A stretch of 64,000 nucleotides of DNA from JAFLCM01 sp964510955. Lineage in GTDB: Bacteria; Planctomycetota; Phycisphaerae; Phycisphaerales; UBA1924. The translations under genes and the position numbers were made by a program. Positions 43,392-55,923 of this stretch are shown one piece after another. The DNA is taken from contig CAZEDW010000011.1 in assembly GCA_964510955.1 (NCBI GenBank), positions 1 through 64,000 of the forward strand. Reading direction: 5' to 3'. Numbering within the stretch: position 1 is the stretch's first letter; each line of letters opens with the position of its first letter. The notes below the pieces were generated by a model that worked only from the letters and a program-made list of their open reading frames with translations, was not told where the DNA came from and did no database searches.

Positions 43392-44824
43392 AGGAGGCCC
43401 GCCTGATTGATGACCATGAGGCGCGGCTCGGTGAACTCGGCGATGGCGCTGCGGACGCCCTCGCGCCCCAGGCCGGAGTCCTTCACGCCGCCGTAGGGCA
43501 TCGCCTCGGTGCGGAAGGTCGGCACGTCGTTGATGACGACGGCTCCCACGTCGATGCGGTTCCATGCCTGGAGGGCCTTGCCGATATCGCGGGTGAACAC
43601 GCCGCACTGCAGGCCGAAGCGGCTGGCGTTGACCTTCGAGATGGCCTCGTCGAACGAGTCGTAGGGTTCGAGGGCGGCGACGGGGCCAAAGGCTTCCTCG
43701 CAGGCGAGCTCGCAGGTGGGCGGGAGGTTATCGAGGAGCGTGGGCGCGACCACTGAACCGCTGCGGACGCCGCCGCGCAGGAGGTTGGCGCCGCCGGCAA
43801 CGGCGCTGTTGATCCAGCGCTCGACGCGCTGGGCATCGGCCTGGGTGATGAGCGGGCCGACGATAGTCTGCTCATTCGATGGGTCGCCGAAGGTGACGGA
43901 GCGGACAGCTTCGATCAGCCTGTTGCGGAGCTCTGCGTAGACCGAGCGGTGCGTTAGCACGCGCTGGACGCTGATGCAACTCTGGCCGGAGTTGGAGAAC
44001 ATCCCCACGATCAAGCGCGAGACCGCGAAGGCGAGGTCGGCGTCGGGCTCGACCACGCACGCCGCGTCGCCGCCGAGCTCCAGTACGATTTTCTTGCGCC
44101 CGCACTCGCTCTTGAGTTTCCAGCCCACGGCGGCCGAGCCGGTGAAGGAGAGCAGCTTGATGCGGTCGTCGGTGACGATAGCGCGGGCGTCATCAACCGT
44201 TGCGGGCAGGATGCTCCATGATCCCGCCGGCAGCCCGCACTGGGCGATCGCTTCGCCCAACATCAGCGCGGACACCGGCGCCTTGTCTGAGGGCTTGAGC
44301 ACCCACGGGCACCCGGCGGCGATGGCCGGGGCGACCTTGTGCGCCACGAGGTTGAGGGGAAAGTTGAAGGGGGTGATGAACCCGAGCGGCCCGATGGGAA
44401 CGCGCTGCGACACGGCGCGGAAGGCTGGGGCGCGGGGCGAACTGTCGAGCCGGAGGAACTCGCCCGCGGCGTCGGCGCAGGCGTCGGCGGCGGCGCCGAA
44501 GGTCTCCGCGGCGCGCGAGACTTCGGCCCGGGCATCGCGGAGGGGCTTTCCCGCTTCGATCACGAGCACGCGCGTGAACTCGTCGGCACGGGTGTTGATG
44601 AGCCCGGCGACAGCGCGGAGGGCGGAGGCGCGGGCGTGCATGGGCATGGCGGCGGTTGCATGGGCGGCTCCGGCCGCGGCGGCGATGGCTCGATCGAAGT
44701 CTGAGGCGTCCGCCAGACACACACCGAACGCGGGTGCGCCGCTGAACCGGTCGGGGACCGTGAGCACCCGCGTGGATGCCACCGGGGTGCCGGCGAGAAG
44801 GAATGGCAGGGGCGCCTGAGCCAT
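43388..44824 (-). CDS. Aldehyde dehydrogenase family protein
   Basis: Oxidises an aldehyde with NAD(P). The 478 residues from ATG 44824 include TPFNFPLNLVAHKVAPA, the general base Glu in LELGGDAACVV and the nucleophile Cys in GQSCISVQRV, all intact. The sequence resembles the lactaldehyde/non-phosphorylating glyceraldehyde-3-P-type branch, but the substrate cannot be assigned. It is followed, with a 4-bp overlap, by the RNA methyltransferase gene. Confidence 0.9.
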   Translation of the reverse strand: MAQAPLPFLLAGTPVASTRVLTVPDRFSGAPAFGVCLADASDFDRAIAAAAGAAHATAAMPMHARASALRAVAGLINTRADEFTRVLVIEAGKPLRDARAEVSRAAETFGAAADACADAAGEFLRLDSSPRAPAFRAVSQRVPIGPLGFITPFNFPLNLVAHKVAPAIAAGCPWVLKPSDKAPVSALMLGEAIAQCGLPAGSWSILPATVDDARAIVTDDRIKLLSFTGSAAVGWKLKSECGRKKIVLELGGDAACVVEPDADLAFAVSRLIVGMFSNSGQSCISVQRVLTHRSVYAELRNRLIEAVRSVTFGDPSNEQTIVGPLITQADAQRVERWINSAVAGGANLLRGGVRSGSVVAPTLLDNLPPTCELACEEAFGPVAALEPYDSFDEAISKVNASRFGLQCGVFTRDIGKALQAWNRIDVGAVVINDVPTFRTEAMPYGGVKDSGLGREGVRSAIAEFTEPRLMVINQAGLL

Positions 44825-45072
44825 GGGGCCACTGTACGGCTGAGGCTGCCGTGCGTCTTGCGGCGGGGACGGAGGGCGCTTAGAGGCGGCCCGGACTCGC
44901 CTGACAAGGGTCACCGGAAGGGTTCTCGGTCGGGGCACCAGCAATCTTCGGCGTCGGCTGCAAGGTGCGGGGCTTGTGCGGCAAGTCTCCCGGCGGCCGA
45001 GCGCGATCGCGGCGTTGCGCCCCGACCTGCACCGCGTGGAGAACGTTGCCGCGGCCGCCGAAGGGAGACGCA

Positions 45073-48054
45073 ATGCGCCCCGATACCGACCTGATCGTGC
45101 CGGCAAGCCGCGGACGTTTCGCCGTGTCGATGGTGCGTGCGGCGGCGGCGGCGGTGATGCTTCTGCCGGGCGCTGCGGTCGCGCGCACGACCGCCACGCT
45201 GTCACCTGTGGCCGACAGCACGATGTACTCTGAGAGCGGCGGGCTCAGCAACGGGGCTGGGGCGTACATGTTCGCGGGGCGGACCAACAACTCGAGCAGC
45301 GCCACGATTCGGCGCGCGCTGGTGCGGTTTGATCTTTCGGGCATTCCCCCCGGATCGACGATCACGTCGGCGACGCTGTCGCTGTACATGTCGCGGACAC
45401 AGTCGCTGACGCAGAGCGTCAGCATCCACCGGGCGACCAGCGGCTGGGGCGAGGGGGCTTCCGACGCGGCGAGCCAGGAGGGCTCGGGCACGACCGCCGC
45501 CGCCAACGACGCGACCTGGACGCACCGCTTCTTCAATACGACGACGTGGACGGCCGCGGGCGGCGACTTCGTCGCTTCGGCGAGCGCCAGCGTGAATGTC
45601 GTGGGGGGCGGGTCGTACTCGTGGACCGGCGCGGGGGTGCTGGCCGACGTGCAGGGGTGGTACGCCAACGGCGCAACGAACTTCGGGTGGGTCATCCGCG
45701 GCAACGAGTCGGCGGTTCAGACCACCAAGCGGTTCGGCACCCGCGAGAACACGGACCCGAGCCAGCGCCCGGTACTCACGATCGTGTACACGCCGCCGAC
45801 CACCACCGGGCGGTGCTGCATGCCCGACAGCACGTGCACGGAGACAACGAACGTGGCGTGCGCCTCGGCGGGCGGCACCTTCGGCGGGACGGGGACCACC
45901 TGCGCCGGCTGCACCTGCCCCGGGCCGACCGGGGCGTGCTGCGCGACGAGCGGGGCGTGCTCGAATCTGACCTATTGCCAGTGTGTGGCCAGCGGCGGCG
46001 TCTACAAGGGCCCGGGCACGAGCTGCGCGACCACCTATTGCTCGCCGCAGCTCACGCCGTACATGGACGCGCTGCCGGTCCCGGCGGTGCAGGCGCCGAC
46101 GACGGTGTTCGCGGACCACGATCACTATGTGATCAACATCGTTGAGGCGACGGCGACGCTGCACAACCAGCTCCCGCCGACCAAGGTGTGGGCGTACAAC
46201 GGCCAGTACCCGGGCCGGACGATCCAGGCGCAGAAGGGCCGCCCGGTCTCGGTGAACTGGGTGAACGACCTGCACAACACCGCCGCCGACGAGCCGACGC
46301 TCCGCTCGAATCACTACCTGCCGGTGGACACCTGCCTTCACGGTGTCAACCCGCAGGACCTGCGTCCACGGACGGTGACGCACCTGCACGGCGGGAAGGT
46401 GGACCCGTTCTCCGACGGCCCGCCGGATCAGGGCTTTCCGCCGGGGTTCTCGTCCGGGATCTACTGGTACCCCAACGACCAGCGGGCCGCGACGCTGTGG
46501 TATCACGACCACGCGGCGGGGCTGACGCGGCTGAATGTGTACATGGGGCTGGCGGGGTTCTACCTGATCCACGACCCGGCGGAGGATGCGCTGCAGCTTC
46601 CCAGCGGGGCGTATGACATCCCGCTGGTGATCCAGGACCGCTCGTTCAACGCCGACGGGACGCTGCGGTACACGGGGGTATCCGGTGCGCAGGAGGAGTT
46701 CTTCGGCGACAAGATCCTGGTGAACGGGAAGGTGTGGCCGTACATGATCACGGCGCAGACCAAGTACCGGTTCAGGCTGCTGAACGGCAGCAACAGCCGG
46801 ACGTACACGCTGTCGCTGGTGCCGACGGGCAACTTCCAGGTGTCGTGGTGGCAGATCGCGACCGAGCAGGGGCTGATGGCGGCGCCGCTGCAACTGGGGC
46901 CGTTCGGGCCGGGCTCGATCACGCTGCAACCGGGTGAGCGGGCCGACATCGTGATCGATTTCGCGACGGTGCCGGGGTTCAACGGGGTGTACCTGCGCAA
47001 CAGCGCGCCGGCGCCGTTCCCGGGCAACCCGGGCATCGGGGTGGTGCCGGACGTCATGCTGTTCTACGCGGGGTTCTCGTCGGTCTTCGCCCCGCCGCTG
47101 CCGGGCACGCTGGCGACGGTGACGCCCTTGCCTGAGGCCGGCGCCTCGGCGACCAGGGACTTGCGGCTGCGCCTGAGCGGCACGCCGATCTGCGGGCACC
47201 CGACGTGGCTGATCAACGACCTGCTGTGGGACGACATCACCGACTTCGTGGCGCTGGGAACGACCGAGGTGTGGCGGATCACCAATCAGTCCGCGGTGAC
47301 GCACCCGTTCCACATCCACCTGGCGAGCTTCCAGGTGCTGGACCGCCAGGCGTTCACGCTCGTGGGCGGGAACCCGGTGCCGACGGGGCCGGTGATCGCG
47401 CGGGGCGCGACCGAGGCGGGTTGGAAGGACACGGTGCAGTGCCCGCCGAACCAGATCACGCGTGTGATCGCCAAGTTCGACGGGTCCACGGGCCTCTACC
47501 CCTACCACTGCCATCTGCTGGAGCACGAGGATCACGAGATGATGCGGCAGTTCCAGGTGCTGTGCGACCCGGTGCAGTACCTGGGGACCACGGCCGACGT
47601 GGATATCGACGCCGGCCAGACGGCGCACTTCCAGATCCTCGCCACCGGCGTGCCGGTGTTCTACCAGTGGTACAAGGGGTCCGTGGCGCTGCAGAACGGA
47701 CCGACGCCGACGGGGTCGGTCATCTCGGGGGCGCAGACGGACCACCTTGTGATCACCAACGCGCAGGCGGGCGCGCACAACACCGACGAGAGCAGTTGCT
47801 ACCGCTGCCTGATCTCCAACGCATGCACGCCGGGCGGCGGCATCTTCACCGACTGCATCGCGCTGCACGTGTACGGCGTGTGCGTGGGTGACGTCAACGG
47901 CGACTCCGTGATCAACACGGCCGACCTTGTGATCCAGCTCGGCTCGTTCGGAAATCCCGTGTCGCCGGGCACGAGCGGCGACATGAACGGCGACGGCTTG
48001 GTGAACACGAACGACCTCGTGATCCTTCTCGGGAGATTCGGATTTGGATGCTGA
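45073..48054 (+). CDS. Secreted multicopper oxidase with DNRLRE and dockerin-like domains
   Basis: 993 residues, start supported by AAGGGAG six bases upstream. A signal peptide (to about residue 38) is followed by a DNRLRE-type beta-sandwich (about 40-245: RRALVRFDLSGIPPGS, RPVLTIVY). A cysteine-rich linker (about 250-330) leads to a CotA/bilirubin-oxidase-like multicopper oxidase. All copper ligands are present: H437/H439, H478/H480, H744/H747/H749 and H812-C813-H814...H818...M823. An Ig-like segment and two dockerin-like repeats (GDVNGDSVINTADL, GDMNGDGLVNTNDL) end the protein. It should oxidise phenols or metals such as Mn outside the cell, using O2. Confidence 0.9.
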   Translation: MRPDTDLIVPASRGRFAVSMVRAAAAAVMLLPGAAVARTTATLSPVADSTMYSESGGLSNGAGAYMFAGRTNNSSSATIRRALVRFDLSGIPPGSTITSATLSLYMSRTQSLTQSVSIHRATSGWGEGASDAASQEGSGTTAAANDATWTHRFFNTTTWTAAGGDFVASASASVNVVGGGSYSWTGAGVLADVQGWYANGATNFGWVIRGNESAVQTTKRFGTRENTDPSQRPVLTIVYTPPTTTGRCCMPDSTCTETTNVACASAGGTFGGTGTTCAGCTCPGPTGACCATSGACSNLTYCQCVASGGVYKGPGTSCATTYCSPQLTPYMDALPVPAVQAPTTVFADHDHYVINIVEATATLHNQLPPTKVWAYNGQYPGRTIQAQKGRPVSVNWVNDLHNTAADEPTLRSNHYLPVDTCLHGVNPQDLRPRTVTHLHGGKVDPFSDGPPDQGFPPGFSSGIYWYPNDQRAATLWYHDHAAGLTRLNVYMGLAGFYLIHDPAEDALQLPSGAYDIPLVIQDRSFNADGTLRYTGVSGAQEEFFGDKILVNGKVWPYMITAQTKYRFRLLNGSNSRTYTLSLVPTGNFQVSWWQIATEQGLMAAPLQLGPFGPGSITLQPGERADIVIDFATVPGFNGVYLRNSAPAPFPGNPGIGVVPDVMLFYAGFSSVFAPPLPGTLATVTPLPEAGASATRDLRLRLSGTPICGHPTWLINDLLWDDITDFVALGTTEVWRITNQSAVTHPFHIHLASFQVLDRQAFTLVGGNPVPTGPVIARGATEAGWKDTVQCPPNQITRVIAKFDGSTGLYPYHCHLLEHEDHEMMRQFQVLCDPVQYLGTTADVDIDAGQTAHFQILATGVPVFYQWYKGSVALQNGPTPTGSVISGAQTDHLVITNAQAGAHNTDESSCYRCLISNACTPGGGIFTDCIALHVYGVCVGDVNGDSVINTADLVIQLGSFGNPVSPGTSGDMNGDGLVNTNDLVILLGRFGFGC

Positions 48055-48060
48055 GCGGGC

Positions 48061-49326
48061 TCAACCCTCGAGGCGGGTCCGGGCGTTGTCGAGGACGTTC
48101 ATGAAGTTGATGTAGCTGTCGTAGGGCGAGTCGTAGGGGTTGAAGTACTTGTGGACGTCGCCGTCGGCGAACCACTTGGTGCACATGTAGTAGAAGTGGT
48201 CGCTGGTGGTGAGCTTGCGCCAGTCGCCTAGGAGGTAGCCGAGCTGCTCGACGCGGCCCGCGTCGCCCTTCTTCTTCGCCTCGGCCAGGGCCCGCTTGAT
48301 CGAGCCTTCGAGCTTGTAGGTCTCCTGAAGGGCGTTTGCCTGCATGGCGTTGCCGAGCCATGCCGAGAGGTCGCGCTCGGTGTCGGCCCAGGAGATCATG
48401 TGGGGGACGTCGTACACCCCCACCGGGTCGAACCGCTCCAGGGCCTCGCTGACGGTGTTGAAGTGGTTCTCGCCGGGGTACATGTCGAAGAGCTTGGCGG
48501 GCAGGTCTTCCAGGAACTGGAAGATGCCGGTGTCGGCCCACTGGTGCTCGCCGAAGGTCTCGTAGTCCATGAAGAGGTTGCAGAGGTAGCCGTTGCCGTT
48601 GATCTGGTGCACCCAGTGGACGAACTTGTCGGTGGTGAGCGGCCATTCGGCCCAGCCACGGTTGCTGAAGCGGAACGCCACGTCGTCGGACAGGCGGTAG
48701 TTCTTGAGCAACAGCCCGAACGGGCGGCCCTTGACGGGGCCGTCGCCGGTGTTCGGCGGGCGGTAGACGAAGTTCGGCGAGCGGTAGCCGAGGATGCGGT
48801 CCACGCCCTCGCAGAGCATGCCGAGCCAGCGGGGCGTGCCGTCGGACTTCTTCATCTGGTTGATGAACCACGCGACGTCGTTGTTGTAGGTCAGCTCGGT
48901 GTTGCGGAAGACGCGCGGGGTGTGCCCGAACAGCTCCTGGATCCGGGCGGTGTGCATGTCGACCTGGGCGCCGAACTCCTCGCGGCTGTACAGGAAGCTC
49001 AGGGAGTGGTGGTAGGTCTCGCCGACGAACTCGCAGCAGCCTGATTCGGCCAACCCCTTGAACAGGTCGATCACGTCCGGGGCCCACTGCTGGAGCTGGT
49101 CCAGCACGGTCCCGGTGATGGCGTAGGAAACCCGGAAGTTGCCCTTGTTCTTGCGCACCATGTCCAGGATGAGGCTGGTGGCGGGGCGGTAGCACTTGTC
49201 GGCGACCTTGAGCAGCACCTGCTTGTTGGCCGTGTCGTCAAAGTAGAACGGATCGGTGTCGAAGACCGAGTAGCGGCGGAGGCGCCAGGGCTGGTGGACC
49301 TGGAAATAGAAGACGACGGAGGCCAT
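48061..49326 (-). CDS. GH57-family alpha-amylase / glucan hydrolase
   Basis: 421 residues, no signal peptide, so cytoplasmic. GH57 motifs in order: YFQVHQPWRL, GETYHHSLSF, FRNTELTYN (E144, candidate nucleophile), FMDYETFGEHQW (D254, candidate acid) and WADTERDLSAWLGNAMQ. It cleaves alpha-1,4-glucans, probably glycogen, and complements glgP at 19 kb. It stands alone, convergent with the multicopper oxidase gene with a 6-bp gap. Confidence 0.92.
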   Translation of the reverse strand: MASVVFYFQVHQPWRLRRYSVFDTDPFYFDDTANKQVLLKVADKCYRPATSLILDMVRKNKGNFRVSYAITGTVLDQLQQWAPDVIDLFKGLAESGCCEFVGETYHHSLSFLYSREEFGAQVDMHTARIQELFGHTPRVFRNTELTYNNDVAWFINQMKKSDGTPRWLGMLCEGVDRILGYRSPNFVYRPPNTGDGPVKGRPFGLLLKNYRLSDDVAFRFSNRGWAEWPLTTDKFVHWVHQINGNGYLCNLFMDYETFGEHQWADTGIFQFLEDLPAKLFDMYPGENHFNTVSEALERFDPVGVYDVPHMISWADTERDLSAWLGNAMQANALQETYKLEGSIKRALAEAKKKGDAGRVEQLGYLLGDWRKLTTSDHFYYMCTKWFADGDVHKYFNPYDSPYDSYINFMNVLDNARTRLEG

Positions 49327-49415
49327 GGGGGGTGAAGGGTACCGCAGAACGCGCGGCTGCGCCGGCCCCGAGCTTCAAGACGTTCCCGCCCGACGCCCCA
49401 CCACAGTCGGCGATG

Positions 49416-50798
49416 TCAGTACATCCGGTCCAGCGTTGCGCCGGGGTAGTACGCCTTAAGAATGTCCGTCCAACTCTTGCCCTGCTTGGCCATCCCCTCG
49501 GCCCCGAACTGGCAGAGCCCAACGCCGTGGCCGAACCCGCGCCCGTCGATCTTGACGGTGTCGGCGTTGATGGTGAACTGCAGGTCGCCGCTGGAGACGC
49601 GGGCCTTGGCGTCGAGGGGGATCGATTCGCCGGCGCCGTTGCCGGTGAAGTTGCACGCCAGGCGCAGCTGCTCGGCGGAGAGCGTGTACCACTTGCCCGA
49701 CGCGTCGCTGATGCGGTACGACGCCGGGCGCCCGGCGTTGTTGACGGTGGCGACGATGACCTTCGAGAGCGAGGACAGGCCTCGGATCGCGAAGTTTTCG
49801 CTGCGGCCGTAGGCCGCGAGGCGGCGCACCAGCTCGGCGCGGTCGCGCGAAACGCTCCAGCGGTACCGCTGGGACGCGTTGCAGGGGCAGTCGAAGTCAC
49901 GCGCCCGGGCCTGGATCGGCTCGGCCAGGTTGAACTCGAACCCTGGCCGGGTGGGCCAGGTGTCCTTGGCGCTGCCGGGGCGTCCGCCGCAGCAGCTTGA
50001 GTAGTAGGCCCGCAGGACCTGGCCGTTCCACTTCAAGACCTGTCCGCGTGTTTCGGCGGCGGCGCGGATGGCGGTGGGGTTCGCGGTGGCGCCGTTGTAC
50101 GCCTGGTCCTGCTGCGAGGCTTCAAGGTCAAAGGTGGCGCCCTCGCCGATGCTGCGGGCACGCTCGTGCAGGGCGTAGCTGCGGGCCGCGACGACCTGGG
50201 CCTTGAAGGTGTCGAGCAACCAGTTGGCGAAGAGCTCGCGCGAGATCACCCCCGGCAGGTACTGCTCGAGGGGGATGTGCTCGATGACGTCGAAAGATCG
50301 CGACTCGGCGGCGCCGTCGCGGCGCGGGACCAGGCGGACCTCGCCGGGGAAGACACCGGAACCGAAGGTGATGCCGGAGGGCCCCACGGGTGTGATGACG
50401 AGGGGGTCCTGGCCCTTGAAGCCGCTGCGGGGGATGACCGAGCGTCCGCCTCGTGCATCGGTAAGGAGCCAGGTGGAGTCGCTCAGTCCGAAGTCGACGG
50501 GCGCCGGAAGGACGCGGGCCTGCTTGCGGTCGGTCCAGGGGACGACGCTGATCACCCGGGGGCCGCCGAGCGTGGCGCGGTCCTGCCTGGCGGCGAGGCG
50601 GACACGCATGTCCGGCTCGCCTTCAGCCCGGGCGGGGGGCAGCGGGGTGAGGTCTGGCCGGCGGACGGCGCCGGGGCTTCGCGGCGATGATGGGCCGTCC
50701 TCCATGGCGCAGCCGGTCAGCACCAGTGAGGCGGCCAAGGCGGCGGCGATGGCACCGGGCGCCAGGCCGGTCGTGCGGTTTGGTGGATGGTTGGGCAA
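49416..50798 (-). CDS. SpoIID/LytB-domain lipoprotein
   Basis: 460 residues. N-terminal signal with lipobox LVLTGC (C30). The SpoIID domain (about 160-455) shows EHIPLEQYLPGVISRE, QVVAARSYAL, AYYSSCCGGRPGS and GFGHGVGLCQFGAEGMA. Known SpoIID proteins are lytic transglycosylases that cut glycan strands lacking stem peptides; amidase-enhancer roles also occur. This non-sporulating context suggests cell-wall remodelling in the periplasm. The catalytic Glu lies in the PGVISRE region. The N-terminal linker is proline/alanine-rich. Confidence 0.88.
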   Translation of the reverse strand: MPNHPPNRTTGLAPGAIAAALAASLVLTGCAMEDGPSSPRSPGAVRRPDLTPLPPARAEGEPDMRVRLAARQDRATLGGPRVISVVPWTDRKQARVLPAPVDFGLSDSTWLLTDARGGRSVIPRSGFKGQDPLVITPVGPSGITFGSGVFPGEVRLVPRRDGAAESRSFDVIEHIPLEQYLPGVISRELFANWLLDTFKAQVVAARSYALHERARSIGEGATFDLEASQQDQAYNGATANPTAIRAAAETRGQVLKWNGQVLRAYYSSCCGGRPGSAKDTWPTRPGFEFNLAEPIQARARDFDCPCNASQRYRWSVSRDRAELVRRLAAYGRSENFAIRGLSSLSKVIVATVNNAGRPASYRISDASGKWYTLSAEQLRLACNFTGNGAGESIPLDAKARVSSGDLQFTINADTVKIDGRGFGHGVGLCQFGAEGMAKQGKSWTDILKAYYPGATLDRMY

Positions 50799-51025
50799 GG
50801 CGGCGGTTCGCGAGTCGGGGAGGGCGTCCGGGAGTGCAAGGTCCTAAAACGGGCCGGATCGGGACCAGCAAATTGGCGTGAAATCGGGTGCAGTTGGTTG
50901 ATTTACCGCAATCGTCGGGCATCCTATCGACATTGGGTTATCGTCCGGCTTGACGAATGCCGGCGAGGAAGGTTGGTGCGCGCCCCGCCGGCGCGCCGCA
51001 CTGCTTGACGGAGGAGACGCTCGCC

Positions 51026-51748
51026 ATGAAGTTGCCCACCCGCTTGTCGCTCTGTGCCGCGCTCGCCGCGGTCGCCGCCTCCCCCGCGTTCGGCGCGTTC
51101 CACCTGTGGCGCGTGAGCGAGATGTACACCAACTCGACCGGCCAGGTGCAGTTCATCGAGATGTTCACCAACTCGGTGAGCCAGCAGTTCATGACGGGGC
51201 ACACCATCAAGTGCACCAACGCGGCCAACACGGCGAGCCACACATTCACCTTCCCCAGTAACACCTGCGCGCCGACGACCAATCACTTCATCCTGTTGGC
51301 GACGGCCTCATTCTCCGCCCAGGGCGGGTCGGTTACCCCTGATTACATCATCCCCGACGGGTTCCTCTTCCCCGAGGGCGGTTCGATTGACTTCGGCCCC
51401 GGCCAGCAGGTCTTCACCTACGGCGCCGTGCCCACCGACGGGGTTAGCTCTCTCCGTGCCACCGCATTCTCCACGGTTCCGCCGTACACCTTTGCCCCTG
51501 CCACCAACAGCCCGACCAACTGTGCCGGCGCGGCCGGCTCGATCAACGTGCCCCCGCCCGCCTGCGTCGGCGACATCAATGGCGACCACCAGCGCAACAC
51601 TTCGGATCTGACGGCGATGCTAGGGGCGTTCGGCAGCTGCATCGGCGGGCCGGGTTACATCGCCGCCGCCGACCTGGATTCCAGCGGGTGCATCAACACG
51701 TCCGATCTCGTCGGGCTGCTGGCGGTGTTCGGCGTTCCGTGCCCGTGA
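51026..51748 (+). CDS. Secreted protein with C-terminal dockerin-like repeats
   Basis: 240 residues. The ATG at 51026 has GGAGGAG about nine bases upstream. Signal peptide residues 1-23. The middle (about 25-185) is a beta-rich domain of the lamin-tail-like kind (VQFIEMFTNS..., NHFILLATASF). The end carries two dockerin-like calcium repeats (CVGDINGDHQRNTSDL and AADLDSSGCINTSDL). No cohesin or cellulosome genes are nearby; in planctomycetes such repeats likely help fold or anchor secreted proteins. Confidence 0.8.
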   Translation: MKLPTRLSLCAALAAVAASPAFGAFHLWRVSEMYTNSTGQVQFIEMFTNSVSQQFMTGHTIKCTNAANTASHTFTFPSNTCAPTTNHFILLATASFSAQGGSVTPDYIIPDGFLFPEGGSIDFGPGQQVFTYGAVPTDGVSSLRATAFSTVPPYTFAPATNSPTNCAGAAGSINVPPPACVGDINGDHQRNTSDLTAMLGAFGSCIGGPGYIAAADLDSSGCINTSDLVGLLAVFGVPCP

Positions 51749-51771
51749 GCCCGAGCCCGCAAGGGCCGGGC
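51749..51771 (+). terminator. Strong GC hairpin after the dockerin gene
   Basis: GCCCG-A-GCCC (51749-51758) pairs with GGGC-CGGGC (51763-51771) around GCAA, nine pairs with one bulge, starting right after the stop codon. No T-tract follows, so it may be a terminator or an RNA-end stabiliser. Confidence 0.5.
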
Positions 51772-51863
51772 GTTGCGCGACACGGCTGTTGAAGCGTCTT
51801 GGGATGTACGAAAATCGTGAGCGGCGGCTCGCTCCGCGGCTTCGTGACGCGTCGTGCGCGGCG

Positions 51864-53213
51864 TCAGGGTCGGGCGGACTTCTTGAGCATCTCCATCTGG
51901 CCGCGGATCATGGTGCGCATCATCTCGATCTCGTCGTCGCCGATCTCGGCCCTGTCGAGGTCTACCTTGATGGCGGTGATCCACCGACCGGAGTCGTGCT
52001 TGTAGGCGAGCTGGTCGCACAGCTTTCGGGAGAGGTCGGGCAGGTGGCCTGCGCCGTAGAGCACGCCGATGCGCTTGATGTTGGGCTCGTCCTTGATGAT
52101 CCGGGCGATGGCGTCGATGACGACCTGATTCCGATCCTGAACGATGACCTTCATCATCTTGCCCATCTGCGGCCCGAGCGCGGGCATGGAGAGGTCGTCG
52201 CCGTCGAGCGAGCCGAGCATCTCGACCATCATGACCTTGCCCCTGACACTGACGCCGGGCATGCGCTGCACGATGCCGAGAACCAGGCCGGCGAACTTGG
52301 CGGGGAGGCTGGAGCCGTCGAGCAGGCTGAACAGGGCGCTGCCTTCTCCTTCGCCCTCCTCGAATCCGAGGCGTTTCTGCACCTCGTCGATGCTCATGTC
52401 GCAGTTGCGCCACGAGGCGGGGTGGGTGTTCATGGCGTCGAGCTGGAAGGTGAGTCCCAGGGCCTGGGCGAGCTGGTGCTGGATGCCCGGCTCGTCGCCG
52501 AGCTCGCTGGGCTTGAGAGCGGGGAGATCGGTGAGGGCGATGTCCTTGTCGAAGCCGTCGCCGCCGGGCTGCCCGTCGGCGCCCAGCGAGGTGAGGGTGA
52601 AGCTCGCGCCGTCGGGGGTGGGCTGGTAGACCAGGGCGTGGCCCCAGCCGTCGCGCGAGGCGGCGTCGAGGAATCCAGCCTCGCGGGCGCGCCCGGCGGC
52701 CTTGAGCTTGTCGGCCAGATCGGCGAGCGTCGGCGGGAACACCGGCGGCGCGCCGGCGCCCCTGGGGTCCGCGGCCTTGGCGAGTGACTTGGTGCCGCGC
52801 CGGATCATGATGGCGGCGAGGCGGAGGCGGTCTTTGGATTGCTGGACGCGGGCGGGGTCGCCGTCGTTGCCGGGGGCGGGGTTGGGGTCATCGAGGCCGC
52901 TGGGATTGACGCCTTCGAAGAGGACGACGTCGCTCTCGGCGGTCAGCGTCTCGTCGAGCTTTTTGTAGAACGCGGCGTCGGCGACGTGGACGGCGCCGAA
53001 GAGGGTGACCGTGGGGCCGTCGCCCTTGAGGGGCTTGAACGTCCTGGCGGCCATCTGCAGGCGGAGGTTGCGGTTGTCGTCCTGCTTGACGCGGGACCAG
53101 AGCAGGGGCTGGTCGGCGGGCGGCTTCGGTGCGGCTTCCTGGGCGAAGAGCCCCGTGCCCAGGCAAAGCGACAGAGCGATCGTCAGGAGATGGCGCGGTT
53201 GCATGCAGGTCAT
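51864..53213 (-). CDS. TraB/GumN-like exported protein
   Basis: 449 residues from ATG 53213 (53204 also possible). Signal peptide (LLTIALSLCLGTGLFA). The block VTLFGAVHVADAAFYKKLDE with DVVLFEGVNP matches TraB/PrgY/TIKI-like proteins, which carry two GxxH motifs; a second, GAGHLPDL, is near the C terminus (about residue 390). Metal-dependent protease or hydrolase activity has been proposed for the superfamily, but the target here is unknown. It lies downstream of the hppA terminator. Confidence 0.78.
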   Translation of the reverse strand: MTCMQPRHLLTIALSLCLGTGLFAQEAAPKPPADQPLLWSRVKQDDNRNLRLQMAARTFKPLKGDGPTVTLFGAVHVADAAFYKKLDETLTAESDVVLFEGVNPSGLDDPNPAPGNDGDPARVQQSKDRLRLAAIMIRRGTKSLAKAADPRGAGAPPVFPPTLADLADKLKAAGRAREAGFLDAASRDGWGHALVYQPTPDGASFTLTSLGADGQPGGDGFDKDIALTDLPALKPSELGDEPGIQHQLAQALGLTFQLDAMNTHPASWRNCDMSIDEVQKRLGFEEGEGEGSALFSLLDGSSLPAKFAGLVLGIVQRMPGVSVRGKVMMVEMLGSLDGDDLSMPALGPQMGKMMKVIVQDRNQVVIDAIARIIKDEPNIKRIGVLYGAGHLPDLSRKLCDQLAYKHDSGRWITAIKVDLDRAEIGDDEIEMMRTMIRGQMEMLKKSARP

Positions 53214-53253
53214 TCCCATTGGGGACTTCCGGGTTGCAGCACTGTACGCGGCA

Positions 53254-53289
53254 CCCCAAAAAGAAACGCCCCGGCCGATTGGCCGGGGC
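53254..53289 (-). terminator. Rho-independent terminator of hppA
   Basis: A perfect 9-bp stem, GCCCCGGCC (53268-53276) with GGCCGGGGC (53281-53289), has a 4-nt loop. On the minus strand it is followed by GTTTCTTTTTG. It lies 22 bp after the hppA stop. Confidence 0.9.
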
Positions 53290-53310
53290 TTCAATCACAC
53301 GGTCGATGGT

Positions 53311-55923
<2,613 letters not shown>

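Noticed and set aside
44825..45072. N-terminal extensions of the aldehyde dehydrogenase and of the multicopper oxidase frames
   Set aside because: Both frames stay open here by composition, but they overlap each other and lack family sequence; the annotated starts have better support.
45202..47868. 888-codon minus-strand open frame opposite the multicopper oxidase
   Set aside because: Extreme Arg/Val/His composition and no motifs; the plus strand has all copper ligands.
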